The translations under genes and the position numbers were made by a program. DNA of 29,382 nt from an uncultured Lachnospiraceae bacterium (GTDB lineage Bacteria; Bacillota; Clostridia; Lachnospirales; Lachnospiraceae): NCBI GenBank assembly GCA_910578405.1, contig CAJTQO010000040.1, positions 1 through 29,382 of the forward strand, read 5' to 3'. The notes under the pieces are model-generated. The model did not search any database. It was not told where the DNA came from and worked only from the letters and a program-made list of their open reading frames with translations. Shown in pieces: positions 17,515 to 26,379 of this stretch (position 1 is the stretch's first letter; every line of letters starts with the position of its first letter).

Positions 17515-17994
17515 ATGAAAAAAGGAATATTGGCAGTGACCATGGCGCTGGCAGGATGTATGGCAGGGACGGGTATGGCGGCGAAATTTTTATCCAAAAA
17601 GGTTATGCAAAAAGAAGATATTTTGAAAAAGATGATTGAATTTTACCATATTTTTAACTATTGGCTAACCTTGAAACAGGAGGGGGTATTCTTAGCGGAT
17701 TATTTCAGAAAAAACGGGTATCAGACAGTGGCAATTTATGGGATGAAAGAGTTGGGCGAACGGTTGTATGAGGAATTGGCCGGTTCCGGCATTGAAGTGA
17801 AATACATTATTGATAAAAATGTGGATGGAATATATTCCGAGGTGAATGTGGTGACGCCCGATGAGGAACTTGAGGAAGTGGATGTCATTGTGGTGACGGC
17901 TCCTCATTACTTTGATGAGATTGAGGAAATGCTCAGCCAAAAGGTGGACTATCCGGTTATTTCCATAGAAGATGTGGTATATCAGGCAGGATAA
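17515..17994 (+). CDS. Small membrane-anchored Rossmann-module protein
   Basis: A protein of 159 residues. The start MKKGILAVTMALAGCMAGTGMA looks like an uncleaved N-terminal membrane anchor or weak signal. It is followed by an amphipathic helix (ILKKMIEFYHIFNYWLTLKQEG) and then the Rossmann module: TVAIYGMKELGERLYEEL, VKYIIDKNVDG, then VDVIVVTAPHYFDEI. The frame is open from GTG 17446, which overlaps the DUF268 stop. I prefer ATG 17515, which has GGAAAG and yields a sensible N-terminus. It is the only clear membrane-associated product of the island, and it carries the module without an enzyme. A role as a membrane tether for the other module proteins is possible but unproven. Confidence 0.7.
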   Translation: MKKGILAVTMALAGCMAGTGMAAKFLSKKVMQKEDILKKMIEFYHIFNYWLTLKQEGVFLADYFRKNGYQTVAIYGMKELGERLYEELAGSGIEVKYIIDKNVDGIYSEVNVVTPDEELEEVDVIVVTAPHYFDEIEEMLSQKVDYPVISIEDVVYQAG

Positions 17995-18071
17995 CGGAAT
18001 TTAAGCAAAAGCCGGGAATAATAGGACGGCTGTAATATCAGGAATGGGGAAGACCGGAGGAAAGGCAAGGG

Positions 18072-18935
18072 ATGGTAATTGTAAGGATATGGGAGGGGCT
18101 GGGAAACCAGATGTTCCAGTACGCCTATGCAAGGGCGTTAAAAGAAAAGGGAGTGGATGTAAGGCTTGATTTGGACAAGGCTTATGAAGACGCATTTGAA
18201 AAGAACAAAGCGGCGGAAAGAAGGAGCAACGGTATCCAGAATTATAAAATATCATTGCCGGCAATTAATGTGGAGGCTTATGGGAAATATTCCTATTTAC
18301 AGAGAAATACAGTAAAAGACAGGGTTTTGTATTATATGGGGACGCATTCCATCACAAAGTATAAATTCTTTGAAGAAAAGGAGCTTAAGTATTCGGTAAG
18401 AGCTGCTGCACGCAAGGGCAATTGTTATGTGAAAGGCTGGTTTCAGAACCAACGGTATTTCAGTGAAATAGGAGGAATCTTAAGGAAGGAATTTGTGCCC
18501 CGCAGCAAAATTAAAATCTCAGGGAAGTTAAGGGCTGCGATGGAGGGCAGGGAAAGCGTAGCAGTACATATCAGAAGAGGGGATTATGTTAAGATGCAGA
18601 ATGCGCTTAACATGGCGTATTACCATAAAGCAATGGAATGTATAAAGGGGGTATATAAATCCCCGGTATTTTTGGTTTTTTCTGACGACCTGGAATGGGT
18701 AAAAAAGAATTTAAAAAGGGAAGGGGAACTGATTTTTGTGAATGAGGATGGCGCCCTGCATGATTATGAGGAATTATTTATAATGAGCAGATGCAATTCC
18801 AATATTATTGCAAACAGCACTTTTAGCTGGTGGGCGGCATGGCTGAATAAAAATAAGGGGAAATGCGTAATTGCGCCTAAAAAGTGGTTCCCGGAGCAGA
18901 AATATATGATACCTGAGAGTTGGACGCTTCTTTAG
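18072..18935 (+). CDS. GT11 alpha-1,2-fucosyltransferase-like glycosyltransferase
   Basis: All GT11 signatures are present in 287 residues: GLGNQMFQYAYA at residues 9-20, VAVHIRRGDYV around 163-173 (GDP-fucose binding), and NSTFSWWAAWL at 248-258. Known members transfer L-fucose from GDP-fucose to galactose or other sugars, and some bacterial homologues act on other GDP-6-deoxy sugars. The C-terminus APKKWFPEQKY is typical. A GGAGG-AAAGG stretch precedes the ATG. No GDP-mannose dehydratase or fucose synthase lies in the window, so the donor must be made elsewhere. Confidence 0.92.
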   Translation: MVIVRIWEGLGNQMFQYAYARALKEKGVDVRLDLDKAYEDAFEKNKAAERRSNGIQNYKISLPAINVEAYGKYSYLQRNTVKDRVLYYMGTHSITKYKFFEEKELKYSVRAAARKGNCYVKGWFQNQRYFSEIGGILRKEFVPRSKIKISGKLRAAMEGRESVAVHIRRGDYVKMQNALNMAYYHKAMECIKGVYKSPVFLVFSDDLEWVKKNLKREGELIFVNEDGALHDYEELFIMSRCNSNIIANSTFSWWAAWLNKNKGKCVIAPKKWFPEQKYMIPESWTLL

Positions 18936-19000
18936 TGTATAAGTGGACATTTCCTGCTTGGGACGGCGTTTGTTTGAAATGGAAAGGCACAGGTGATTGT

Positions 19001-19939
19001 ATGGATGAACTGGTTTCCATCATCATTCCGTTATATAATGCGCAAGCATATGTCAGGAGGACATTGGATAGCCTGCTGAACCAGACATACCAAAACTTTG
19101 AAATCATAGTGGTGGATGACGCTTCAACAGACGGCAGCTACAAAGCTGTGAGCCAGATAAATGATGCAAGGATCAGGCTGTTTGCCAATGAGGCCAATAG
19201 AGGGATAGCTTATACCCGCAATAAGGCGCTTTCTTATGCCAGAGGCAGTTACATAGCGCTTATGGATGACGATGATTTAAGCCCGCCGAACCGTCTGGAG
19301 AAGGAATTAGATTATTTCCAAAGCCATAAAGGGATTGACATCGTCACGGGGCACTTGGTTGACATTGATGAGGAAGATAGGGAATGTTCCCCTGTAGTCT
19401 ATACACGGCTGAACCCAAAGTATCTTAGGGCAAGACAGTTGTTAAGCAATTCTATCCCCAATGGCGCAACGATGGTAAGGAAAGAATTTATATTGGAAAA
19501 GGGCATCCGTTATAGGGAAAACATGCAGGGAGCGGAGGATTACCGCTTTTGGGCGGAATGCCTGGTGAAGGGGGCTAAGATAGGCATTATTGACCAAACT
19601 TTGCTATACTACCGCAGGCATGGCAGCAATGCCAGTGTTTTGGCAATGAAGAATAATAATTTGGCGAGGAAGGAGGTAATCCGGGAAATTCAGAAATACA
19701 CGTTGGACGGAATGGGTTTCTCCCTGTCCTGCGAACAGTATGCCATTCTGTTTAAGGCTTTCCAGGAGGAAAAGGTTGCGTTAAACGATACAGGGGAAAT
19801 ACGCAGCCTGTACTATGCGCTGCGGGAGATTCAGGGGCAGGCAGAAGGGATGCGCCTGGATAATGCGCCGGAAATTGGAATTATGTGCAGGAAAAGGTTT
19901 GGGGAAAAAATGGAAAATGCGTTTTTTCTGTGGAACTGA
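19001..19939 (+). CDS. Family 2 glycosyltransferase
   Basis: A GT-A transferase of 312 residues. It has LVSIIIPLYNAQAYV, FEIIVVDDASTDGS, GIAYTRNKAL, the donor motif LMDDDD (residues 88-92) and a C-terminal EDYRFWAECLVKG block with the ED catalytic acid. RRHGSNAS follows, as in many capsule GT2 enzymes. ATG 19001 is used, with AGGTG six bases upstream; the frame opens earlier, at 18920, but that part overlaps the fucosyltransferase. It is cytoplasmic and non-processive by appearance. It is the middle of three consecutive glycosyltransferases, which suggests stepwise assembly of one oligosaccharide. Confidence 0.9.
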   Translation: MDELVSIIIPLYNAQAYVRRTLDSLLNQTYQNFEIIVVDDASTDGSYKAVSQINDARIRLFANEANRGIAYTRNKALSYARGSYIALMDDDDLSPPNRLEKELDYFQSHKGIDIVTGHLVDIDEEDRECSPVVYTRLNPKYLRARQLLSNSIPNGATMVRKEFILEKGIRYRENMQGAEDYRFWAECLVKGAKIGIIDQTLLYYRRHGSNASVLAMKNNNLARKEVIREIQKYTLDGMGFSLSCEQYAILFKAFQEEKVALNDTGEIRSLYYALREIQGQAEGMRLDNAPEIGIMCRKRFGEKMENAFFLWN

Positions 19940-19991
19940 GGCCAGAGTAGGATAAGTTTTGATGCTAGAAAATGAAAAATGGAGACAGATT

Positions 19992-21173
19992 ATGGAAACC
20001 GGAGGCGGGAGAAAACAAAAGAAAACAGTCAGTGTCATAGTCCCTGTATACAATGTAAAGAGGTATATAAAAGAATGCTTATGGAGCATTGCCGGACAGT
20101 CGTATCTAAACATAGAAGCTATTGTGGTAGACGATGGTTCCTGGGATGGTTCTGGCGCCCTATGTGATGAAATTGCAGCAAAATATCCCAATATGTCAAT
20201 TATTCACCAGGAAAACCAGGGTGTTGCGAAAGCAAGGAAGCGGGGCGTAAATGCAGCGAAAGGAGAATATGTATGCTTTGTTGACGCGGATGATTTTATA
20301 GAGCCGGACTATTGCCTTAAATTAATGCAGCGGATAGAGGATTATGATTTGCTTATTACCTGTTCTTATCCGGAATATGGGATTGATGGGAAGGCGCCAT
20401 ACGGCAGTTATAAAACAGAAAAAGAGATGGCATATATTTATAAAAACATGATGATGTATGGCGACACAAAAGAACATGGATTAGCGCCATACATTTGCGA
20501 TAAACTGTTTCGGGCGGATATTGCAAAAAATGTTTTTGAAGAAATCAATGAGGATATCTATTTATCCGAGGATGCAGAATTTTTATATCGTTATGTTTTA
20601 AAATGCAGTTCACTTCGGATAAGCAGCAGTGTGTGCGGTTATCATTACAGGAAAAGAAGGGATTCAGCAACTTATTCGGTGCATGAGCGTTATTTGATAA
20701 ACTATAATAATTTATACTTGTCCTTAAAAGGCGTTTTTGAAAATCATCCGCAGGAAGAGCGGCTTATGATGCAGCTTCAAAAATGGATGTCAAAAATGAT
20801 TTACAATGCAACAAGGGTAATGGGTTTTGACGTATCGACGCAGATAATCGGAGATATTTTTCCTTTTCAAAATATATTGAAAGGGAAAAACATAGTTTTA
20901 TACGGGGCAGGATATATAGGCCAGATGTATTACAGGCAGATAATTTATTATAGGGAATGCGATATAGTGCTTTGGGTAGATAAGAAATATGTGGAATATA
21001 AAAAGATGGGGGTCCGGCCTATAGATGAAATAAAAAAGAAAGCGTTTGATTTTGTGGTGATTGCCGTTGAATCCGAAATGCTGGCAATGGAAATCCGAAA
21101 CAGTTTAATAGCCGATTTTGAAATTGAGAATGAAAAGATTGTATGGAAGGAATCAAGAAGCGCTGTGATTTGA
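19992..21173 (+). CDS. Family 2 glycosyltransferase with C-terminal Rossmann module
   Basis: A fusion of 393 residues. The GT2 part has VSVIVPVYNVKRYIKEC, IEAIVVDDGSWDGS, KARKRGVNAAKGEYVCF and the donor motif VDADD (98-101); LSEDAEFLYRYVL supplies the ED acid. From residue 298 a Rossmann module follows: KNIVLYGAGYIGQMYY, IVLWVDKKYVEYKKMGV, then FDFVVIAVESEML. I chose ATG 19992 for its GGAG seven bases upstream; ATG 19962 is an alternative. Here the module is at the C-terminus, whereas in the fusions at 11552 and 16397 it is N-terminal, showing that it is an independent unit. Confidence 0.88.
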   Translation: METGGGRKQKKTVSVIVPVYNVKRYIKECLWSIAGQSYLNIEAIVVDDGSWDGSGALCDEIAAKYPNMSIIHQENQGVAKARKRGVNAAKGEYVCFVDADDFIEPDYCLKLMQRIEDYDLLITCSYPEYGIDGKAPYGSYKTEKEMAYIYKNMMMYGDTKEHGLAPYICDKLFRADIAKNVFEEINEDIYLSEDAEFLYRYVLKCSSLRISSSVCGYHYRKRRDSATYSVHERYLINYNNLYLSLKGVFENHPQEERLMMQLQKWMSKMIYNATRVMGFDVSTQIIGDIFPFQNILKGKNIVLYGAGYIGQMYYRQIIYYRECDIVLWVDKKYVEYKKMGVRPIDEIKKKAFDFVVIAVESEMLAMEIRNSLIADFEIENEKIVWKESRSAVI

Positions 21174-21230
21174 AATAAGAAACGTTATATGAAGTTCTGG
21201 ATTATAGATGAAAGAGGTGATAGAAAAGAA

Positions 21231-22733
21231 ATGGATTACATTATTGTGCAGGCAGGCGGAAAAGGGACAAGGCTGGGATATCTTACAAGAAACAAACCAA
21301 AAGCATTAGTGCCGGTAGAAAATCTTCCAATGCTGTTCCATCTGTTTCGTAAATATCACGACAAAAAATTTATTGTCATAGCAGATTATCATAAAGAGAC
21401 GCTGCGTGAATACTTACATTGTTTTGCTGATGTGAAGTATCAGGTGGTAGACGCAACGGGAACAGGCACCTGTTCCGGTATCCGTCAGGCACTGGAGCTG
21501 ATACCGGAGCAGGAGCCGTTTCTGTTGGTTTGGTCGGACTTAATCCTGCCGGAAGGACTGGAGCTGCCGGAGGGTTACGGACAGGCAGGAAAGCGGCAGG
21601 ATTACATAGGAATTTCAAAAACTTTCCCTTGCAGATGGAGCTATGTGGACGGAGAGTTTTTGGAAAAGAAATCATACGAACATGGCGTAGCGGGTTTTTT
21701 TCTTTTTACAGATAAATCAAAGCTGTCAGGTTTGCCGGAAAGTGGAGAGCTTGTCCGGTGGATGCAGGTGCAGGGATTAAGCTATGAGGAAATCAGCCTT
21801 GCCGGTACAAAGGAGTTTGGGATATTAGAAGAATATGAGAAACTGGCAGAGGAAAAATGCAGGCCGTTTAACCGAATTTTTAAAAAGGGAGAAATTCTTG
21901 TGAAAACGGCAGTGGACGAGCAGGGTAAAAAGCTGGCGGAAAGGGAGTGCAACTGGTATGATAAGGCGCTTGGGATAGATTCTAAAATTATACCGCATAT
22001 TTATGCAACCAATCCATTGGAAATGGAATATATTCATGGGAAGAATATATATGAATGCCGGCTGAATTATGAAGAGAAAAGGGCCATATTGGGGGAACTG
22101 GTTGCTGCATTGCAGAAACTGCATAAAAGCGGACAGGCAGCGGCGGATTCTTTCAGCATGAAGGAGGCGTACTACAACAAGACAATCTGCAGGCTGGACA
22201 AGATAAGGGATCTGGTGCCGTTTGCGCAGGAGAAAACAATTAAAATTAACGGAAAAGAGTGCAGAAATGTATATTTTCATAAGAGGGAACTGGAGCGTAA
22301 GCTAGAACGGCTTACCTGCCATAGCTTCTGTTTTATTCATGGGGACTGCACATTTTCGAATATCATGCTCAGGGAAGACGGGACCACGGTACTGATTGAC
22401 CCAAGAGGATATTTCGGTTTCACTGAGTTATATGGTGATGAACGTTATGACTGGGCTAAACTGTATTATTCCATTGTGGGGAATTATGACCGCTTTAACC
22501 GGAAAGAGTTTTGCCTGGATATCGGTGAAGACGGGGTGGGGCTGGAAATCAACTCCAACCATTGGGAGGATATGGAGCAAGAGTTTTTTAAGCTGACCGG
22601 GACGCTTCCAGAGGAAATGAAATTACTCCATGCTGTGATATGGCTTTCATTAACTACATATGCATGGCAGGATTATGATTCCATATGTGGGGCATTTTAT
22701 AATGGATTGTATTATCTGGAGGATTTGCTATGA
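21231..22733 (+). CDS. Bifunctional sugar/alcohol kinase and nucleotidyltransferase
   Basis: The protein has 500 residues. The N-terminal nucleotidyltransferase shows IIVQAGGKGTRL (residues 4-15) and NKPKALVPVENLPML, with Asp103 in VWSDLI. From about residue 205 comes an aminoglycoside-phosphotransferase/choline-kinase-like domain with IHGDCTFSNIM (369-379) and VLIDPRGYFG, where Asp390 is the metal-binding acid. This order would make a 1-phosphate and then an NDP-activated product in one polypeptide. It is coupled by ATGA to a sugar-phosphate isomerase. AGAGGTG precedes ATG 21231; an upstream in-frame ATG 21189 has no ribosome site. A LicC/LicA-like phosphocholine role is the main alternative to a sugar role. 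Confidence 0.82.
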   Translation: MDYIIVQAGGKGTRLGYLTRNKPKALVPVENLPMLFHLFRKYHDKKFIVIADYHKETLREYLHCFADVKYQVVDATGTGTCSGIRQALELIPEQEPFLLVWSDLILPEGLELPEGYGQAGKRQDYIGISKTFPCRWSYVDGEFLEKKSYEHGVAGFFLFTDKSKLSGLPESGELVRWMQVQGLSYEEISLAGTKEFGILEEYEKLAEEKCRPFNRIFKKGEILVKTAVDEQGKKLAERECNWYDKALGIDSKIIPHIYATNPLEMEYIHGKNIYECRLNYEEKRAILGELVAALQKLHKSGQAAADSFSMKEAYYNKTICRLDKIRDLVPFAQEKTIKINGKECRNVYFHKRELERKLERLTCHSFCFIHGDCTFSNIMLREDGTTVLIDPRGYFGFTELYGDERYDWAKLYYSIVGNYDRFNRKEFCLDIGEDGVGLEINSNHWEDMEQEFFKLTGTLPEEMKLLHAVIWLSLTTYAWQDYDSICGAFYNGLYYLEDLL

Positions 22734-23314
22734 TAAAGTATTTTGAAAAACAGATGGAGGAGATGAACCGTGCCATACATTCCCTGGATGAAGGGATGTT
22801 CCGCAAAATGGTGGATGAGGCTGTGGCAACGCTGGACAGCGGACATAAGATTGTAGTGTCAGGGCTTGGGAAGAATGTGCCTATTTGTGAAAAGTTTGTG
22901 GGCTCTATGATATCATTGGGGTTAGACGCATGTTTTTTACATACGAATTCCGCCGTGCATGGGGATATGGGGGTTGTAAAGGACGGCGATATGGTGGTAA
23001 TACTGACGAAAAGCGGTGAAACGGAAGAATCTATATATCTTACGGGATTCATGGAAAAAAGGGATGTGAATCTATGGCTGCTGACATTTTGCAGGAACAG
23101 CGCCCTGGCGGAAAGGATACCGAACAGCATTATACTGGATTTGGCGCATGAGGGTGATTTATGGAATATTATGCCAAACAATTCCACAACGATGAACCTG
23201 ATTGTACTCCAAGGGCTGGCTATGATGGTTGCCAAGAAGAAGAACCTGGATATCGGGCAGTTTTGCCGGAACCATCCAGGGGGGCATATAGGTGAATTGT
23301 TAAAGGGAAATTAG
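22730..23314 (+). CDS. SIS-domain sugar-phosphate isomerase (KdsD/GutQ-like)
   Basis: The protein has 194 residues. SGLGKN (44-49), AVHGDMG with His77, LTKSGETEE (92-100) and the C-terminal HPGGHIGELL match arabinose-5-phosphate isomerases of the KdsD/KpsF/GutQ group, including both conserved histidines. It lacks the CBS domains found in full-length KdsD, as do several capsule-locus relatives. The likely reaction is ribulose-5-phosphate to arabinose-5-phosphate or a similar ketose-aldose step. ATG overlaps the kinase stop (ATGA) and GGAGG lies seven bases upstream. Phosphoheptose isomerase (GmhA) is a less likely alternative because the HPGG tail is KdsD-like. Confidence 0.86.
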   Translation: MIKYFEKQMEEMNRAIHSLDEGMFRKMVDEAVATLDSGHKIVVSGLGKNVPICEKFVGSMISLGLDACFLHTNSAVHGDMGVVKDGDMVVILTKSGETEESIYLTGFMEKRDVNLWLLTFCRNSALAERIPNSIILDLAHEGDLWNIMPNNSTTMNLIVLQGLAMMVAKKKNLDIGQFCRNHPGGHIGELLKGN

Positions 23315-23356
23315 CGTTCTGGCCAGTCAGAAGAAAACGAAACTTTTGGAGGGACT

Positions 23357-23815
23357 ATGTGGAAGGATATTGTGCATGTGCTTCACGGATATATGATATG
23401 GCAAGCGTTGCGGCTGAAATACAGAATAGGGTACCCGAAGGTTGTGCTGGTATTGGCCGGGCAGAATAAGGAGCTGGATGCCGCTGCGCTTGCATATTTG
23501 GGATATTATGCAGAACGGAAATATGCCAAAGGAGCGGTGATTGTATTGGTCAGTGATGATGACTGCAATGTCCCTAAGCCAGAATTTCCATTTCATATCC
23601 AGTTGTGCATATGCAAAAGAAAGAAGGCGGAAGCGCTGTATGATGCATATGGTTTTTATAAATTTTATGACAATATAGCATTCACATATGATAACCGGCC
23701 GGAAGATAATTTGTTGGGGAAATTGCTGAAAGAAGGATTGATTGATGAAAAGGAAGCTGTTTGTCTTGGTTTATTTGGGTTGAAAAAGGCGCCGGAAGCG
23801 GAGGAAGGGCGATGA
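23357..23815 (+). CDS. Unknown small protein, paralogue of the 25705 gene
   Basis: A family I do not recognise; 152 residues. It looks like a soluble alpha/beta protein: VVLVLAGQNKELDAAALAYLGYY, then AVIVLVSDDD, then YDAYGFYKFYDNIAFTYDNRPEDN and KEAVCLGLFGL. The gene at 25705 shares the same order (helix with YYALLHLD, AVLTCDEE, YYALHEFTSRIAIVSLTEPYDTHG, KEELVCRDIYRL), so they are diverged paralogues. Each is followed by a Rossmann/GT9-like gene. GGAGG precedes the ATG, and the stop overlaps the next ATG (ATGA). A partner or specificity subunit for the coupled transferase is a reasonable guess. Confidence 0.72.
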   Translation: MWKDIVHVLHGYMIWQALRLKYRIGYPKVVLVLAGQNKELDAAALAYLGYYAERKYAKGAVIVLVSDDDCNVPKPEFPFHIQLCICKRKKAEALYDAYGFYKFYDNIAFTYDNRPEDNLLGKLLKEGLIDEKEAVCLGLFGLKKAPEAEEGR

Positions 23816-25128
23816 ATAAGAAGCAGATAAGGCGTATGGAGCATAAGATAGAAACGTTAATCCGGCAAAATAAACTGCAAGGCAGAAAAGTTTATTTGTC
23901 CAGCGCCAGCGATGGAACAAAACAAATGATCCGGATATTACGGGACAGGGGGATAGAGCCGGTTAATGTATTGGATAATGACTTGACAAAGACACACAGC
24001 TTCTGGGCATATGTGAAAGTTATTACAATCGAAGAAATACCGGAACCTTCAGAACCGCAGAATATTTATTTTGTGTATTCAAAATTTTGGCGTGAAATTA
24101 TGGCCCAGTTGGGCAGCTATGGAATAAAGAAAGGAAATATCCATTTATTGTATGAAAAAGCAACCTTTGCTGACAGAGTGCATGAGGCTTTCAAAGGCAA
24201 AAATATGTACGAAAGCATTGTGAGAAAATACGGGCAAACAAAGGTCTTTATATGTCCGTACACCGGGACAGGGGATATATACCTGATAGGGACTTTCTGG
24301 AGGCAGTATATATTAAGAAATAATATAGATAAGTATGTGTTTCTGGTTGTAAACAATGCATGTAAAAAGGTAGCCATGTTGTTTGATATCCGCAATATTG
24401 AAGTCATAGAAGGGGAAACGGCTGTAACATATTTCATGAGTTATTACCGTTTATGCCAGGGACGTGCAGACATAAAAATATTGAATGACAGTTGGTGGGA
24501 AATACATACAAATCCATTGCAATGGTTTAGGGGATATCATGGTCTAGGCTTTGCAGAGTTGTTCCGGAAATTTGTTTTTGGACTGCCGGATAACGTTAAG
24601 CCGGAATCGCCCCAGTTAAAAGACGTGGATGCGCAACTGGAAGAATTATTTTTAAAAAATCATTTCATTCAGGGAAAAACGGTAGTGCTATCGCCATATT
24701 CCAATACATTGGTTGCACTGCCGGATGAATTTTGGACTTCCATTGCAGAAAAGTTGAAGGAAAAGGGATATATAGTCTGCACAAACAGTGGGAGCAGCTA
24801 TGAACCGGCAGTGGAAGGGACGCTCCCAGTGTTTTTTCCATTAGATATAGCGCCGCAGTTTATCGGCAAGGCGGGGTTTTTTATTGGGATACGCAGCGGC
24901 TTTTGTGATGTAGTGAGTGCGGCTAAGGCAAAGAAGATAATTCTTTATGAGGAAAAGAACCGTTTTTTCCAGTGCAGCGCCTTTGAGTATTTTAGCCTGA
25001 AAAGGATGGGGCTTTGTGAGGATGCTTTAGAGCTGCAGTTGCATAATGAAAACTGTATGGAGTATGTGGACGGGATTGTGGATGTAATTTTGAGGCGGCG
25101 CATGGAGATGGAATGCAGTATAGGTTAG
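23812..25128 (+). CDS. Rossmann module plus GT9-like (GT-B) domain
   Basis: The protein has 438 residues. After a short helix comes the Rossmann module at about residues 24-110 (GRKVYLSSASDGTKQMI, VNVLDNDLTKTHSF, IYFVYSKFWREI), here with a degraded glycine loop. From about 140 begins a GT-B-like region: VFICPYTGTGDIYLIGTFW, then KTVVLSPYSNTLVALPDEFW (from about 289), GYIVCTNSG, and FFIGIRSGFCDVVSAAKAKKIILY (from about 356). This resembles heptosyltransferase-type GT9 enzymes. ATG 23812 overlaps the previous stop. It has a clear paralogue at 26380. A glycosyltransferase function is inferred from fold pattern. Confidence 0.75.
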   Translation: MNKKQIRRMEHKIETLIRQNKLQGRKVYLSSASDGTKQMIRILRDRGIEPVNVLDNDLTKTHSFWAYVKVITIEEIPEPSEPQNIYFVYSKFWREIMAQLGSYGIKKGNIHLLYEKATFADRVHEAFKGKNMYESIVRKYGQTKVFICPYTGTGDIYLIGTFWRQYILRNNIDKYVFLVVNNACKKVAMLFDIRNIEVIEGETAVTYFMSYYRLCQGRADIKILNDSWWEIHTNPLQWFRGYHGLGFAELFRKFVFGLPDNVKPESPQLKDVDAQLEELFLKNHFIQGKTVVLSPYSNTLVALPDEFWTSIAEKLKEKGYIVCTNSGSSYEPAVEGTLPVFFPLDIAPQFIGKAGFFIGIRSGFCDVVSAAKAKKIILYEEKNRFFQCSAFEYFSLKRMGLCEDALELQLHNENCMEYVDGIVDVILRRRMEMECSIG

Positions 25129-25145
25129 ACAGACGGATATTTTAA

Positions 25146-25162
25146 GGCGCTGGCTTTGCGCC
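25146..25162 (+). other. Intergenic hairpin
   Basis: GGCGC, loop TGGCTTT, GCGCC, flanked by ATATTTTAA on the left and AAAAATATT on the right, which can extend the stem imperfectly. It lies between the GT9-like gene and the HAD gene. There is no clean T-run on the + strand, so a terminator call is weak; partial attenuation or mRNA 3'-end protection is possible. Confidence 0.4.
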
Positions 25163-25216
25163 AAAAATATTAAAATGTGTATTTTCCGGGAAGTTCACCG
25201 ATGGGAGGGCAGATGT

Positions 25217-25594
25217 ATGGAGAAGAGGCTGGTAATGTCATCCCTGCCAAAAACCTGGATTTTTGATTTGGACGGGACGCTTGTGGCGCATAACGGCTAT
25301 AAAACAGGAAAAGACCGCTGGCTGCCTGGAGCTGTAGAATATTTACAGAAGATTCCGGATGGGGATTTCATACTTATTCTGACAGGAAGGGGCGAACAGA
25401 TGAGAGAACAGACAGAGAGATTCTTGAGGGAAAGCGGTATTCGATATAACGCAATTTTGTTTGGACTGCCTTTGGGGGAGCGGGTTTTGTTTAATGATGA
25501 TAAGCCATCGGGCCTGCCTATGTCTTATGCGGTAAATTTGCCAAGAGACATAGGCCCGGATGAGGTGGAGATTGTCTGTGATGAATCACTGTAG
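25217..25594 (+). CDS. HAD-family phosphatase of capsule-locus type
   Basis: A compact phosphatase of 125 residues. Motif I is WIFDLDGTLV with nucleophile Asp17 and acid Asp19; motif II is LILTGRG with Thr56; GERVLFNDDKPSGL carries Lys96 and the motif-IV-like acids Asp94/Asp95. The block LPGAVEYLQKIPDGD and the ending YAVNLPRD match small HAD proteins of surface-polysaccharide loci that dephosphorylate sugar phosphates. GGGAGGG lies seven bases before ATG 25217. It separates the two copies of the duplicated module. It could provide the phosphatase step for the isomerase and kinase/nucleotidyltransferase upstream. Confidence 0.82.
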   Translation: MEKRLVMSSLPKTWIFDLDGTLVAHNGYKTGKDRWLPGAVEYLQKIPDGDFILILTGRGEQMREQTERFLRESGIRYNAILFGLPLGERVLFNDDKPSGLPMSYAVNLPRDIGPDEVEIVCDESL

Positions 25595-25704
25595 TGCAAA
25601 TGTTGGAAATAAAATAACCCAGGATAGGTTTGCAAAAGGAAAGGGGATGTTTCGATTTTTGCAATAGGCGGGCAGAATAAGGTTTGTGACAAGGAGAATG
25701 TGAA

Positions 25705-26265
25705 ATGCTGTCAGATCATTATTGGAAAGCATTCCAAGGTTTTTTGCTATGGAAATGGATAGATAGGAAATGCCATGTACCGATGTATATCCTGATGCCG
25801 GAAGAAAAAGATGTATATAATTACTATGCTTTATTGCATCTTGACCAGTTCCTGCAGGAAAAGGGATTGTTGGAAGCGGCGGTTCTGACCTGTGATGAAG
25901 AAGCGATTGCGGCTTTGAATTTATTTTTTCCTATAAGAAACAGAGCTGGCAGCCAGATAAAAGCTGTGCATATCCGGAAGGGCACGGCGAAGAAATTGTT
26001 GAAATATTATGCTTTGCATGAGTTTACATCAAGGATAGCCATAGTATCCTTAACCGAGCCGTATGACACACATGGGCAAAACCTGTTGGGTTTGCATGGC
26101 GTGGATAAAGAGGAATTAGTTTGCCGTGATATATATAGGCTTCAGAAAAAGCCGGAAGCAGCCGTGCCGCAGTATTCAGGGACGGATGAAAGGATAGCGG
26201 CATTTTTAAACAGAAGAAAAGCGCAAACAGATAAAAATGAACTCCAGGAATTAAAACAAAGATAG
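25705..26265 (+). CDS. Unknown small protein, paralogue of the 23357 gene
   Basis: The protein has 186 residues and no recognised domain. It begins with an aromatic stretch (HYWKAFQGFLLWKWIDRK), then VPMYILMPEEKDVYNYYALLHLDQFL, AAVLTCDEEAIAAL, KLLKYYALHEFTSRIAIVSL and KEELVCRDIYRLQKK. The charged C-terminal tail is longer than in its paralogue. It is soluble, with no signal or membrane span. AGGAG lies eight bases before the ATG. The next gene is the second Rossmann/GT9-like paralogue, so gene order repeats that of 23357-25128. The function is unknown; the constant pairing is the main clue. Confidence 0.72.
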   Translation: MLSDHYWKAFQGFLLWKWIDRKCHVPMYILMPEEKDVYNYYALLHLDQFLQEKGLLEAAVLTCDEEAIAALNLFFPIRNRAGSQIKAVHIRKGTAKKLLKYYALHEFTSRIAIVSLTEPYDTHGQNLLGLHGVDKEELVCRDIYRLQKKPEAAVPQYSGTDERIAAFLNRRKAQTDKNELQELKQR

Positions 26266-26379
26266 GAAGTTCAAAGATAGGTTGGGATTTAACGAGGGAG
26301 CGGGAAGTTAAAGCGCAGACAGGTGGTCAAAGTGGAGAAGGGATTTAGCATAAAGGCAGGGATTTCAAATGGAGAGCTA

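Noticed and set aside
25125..25135. Short AGACAGAC run resembling the tract at the window end
   Set aside because: Only two units; chance.
25640..25704. Short stretch reading SIFAIGGQNKVCDK before the 25705 gene, sharing GGGCAGAATAAGG with the 23357 gene
   Set aside because: Thirteen shared bases could be a relic of the duplication, but it is too short to call a pseudogene.
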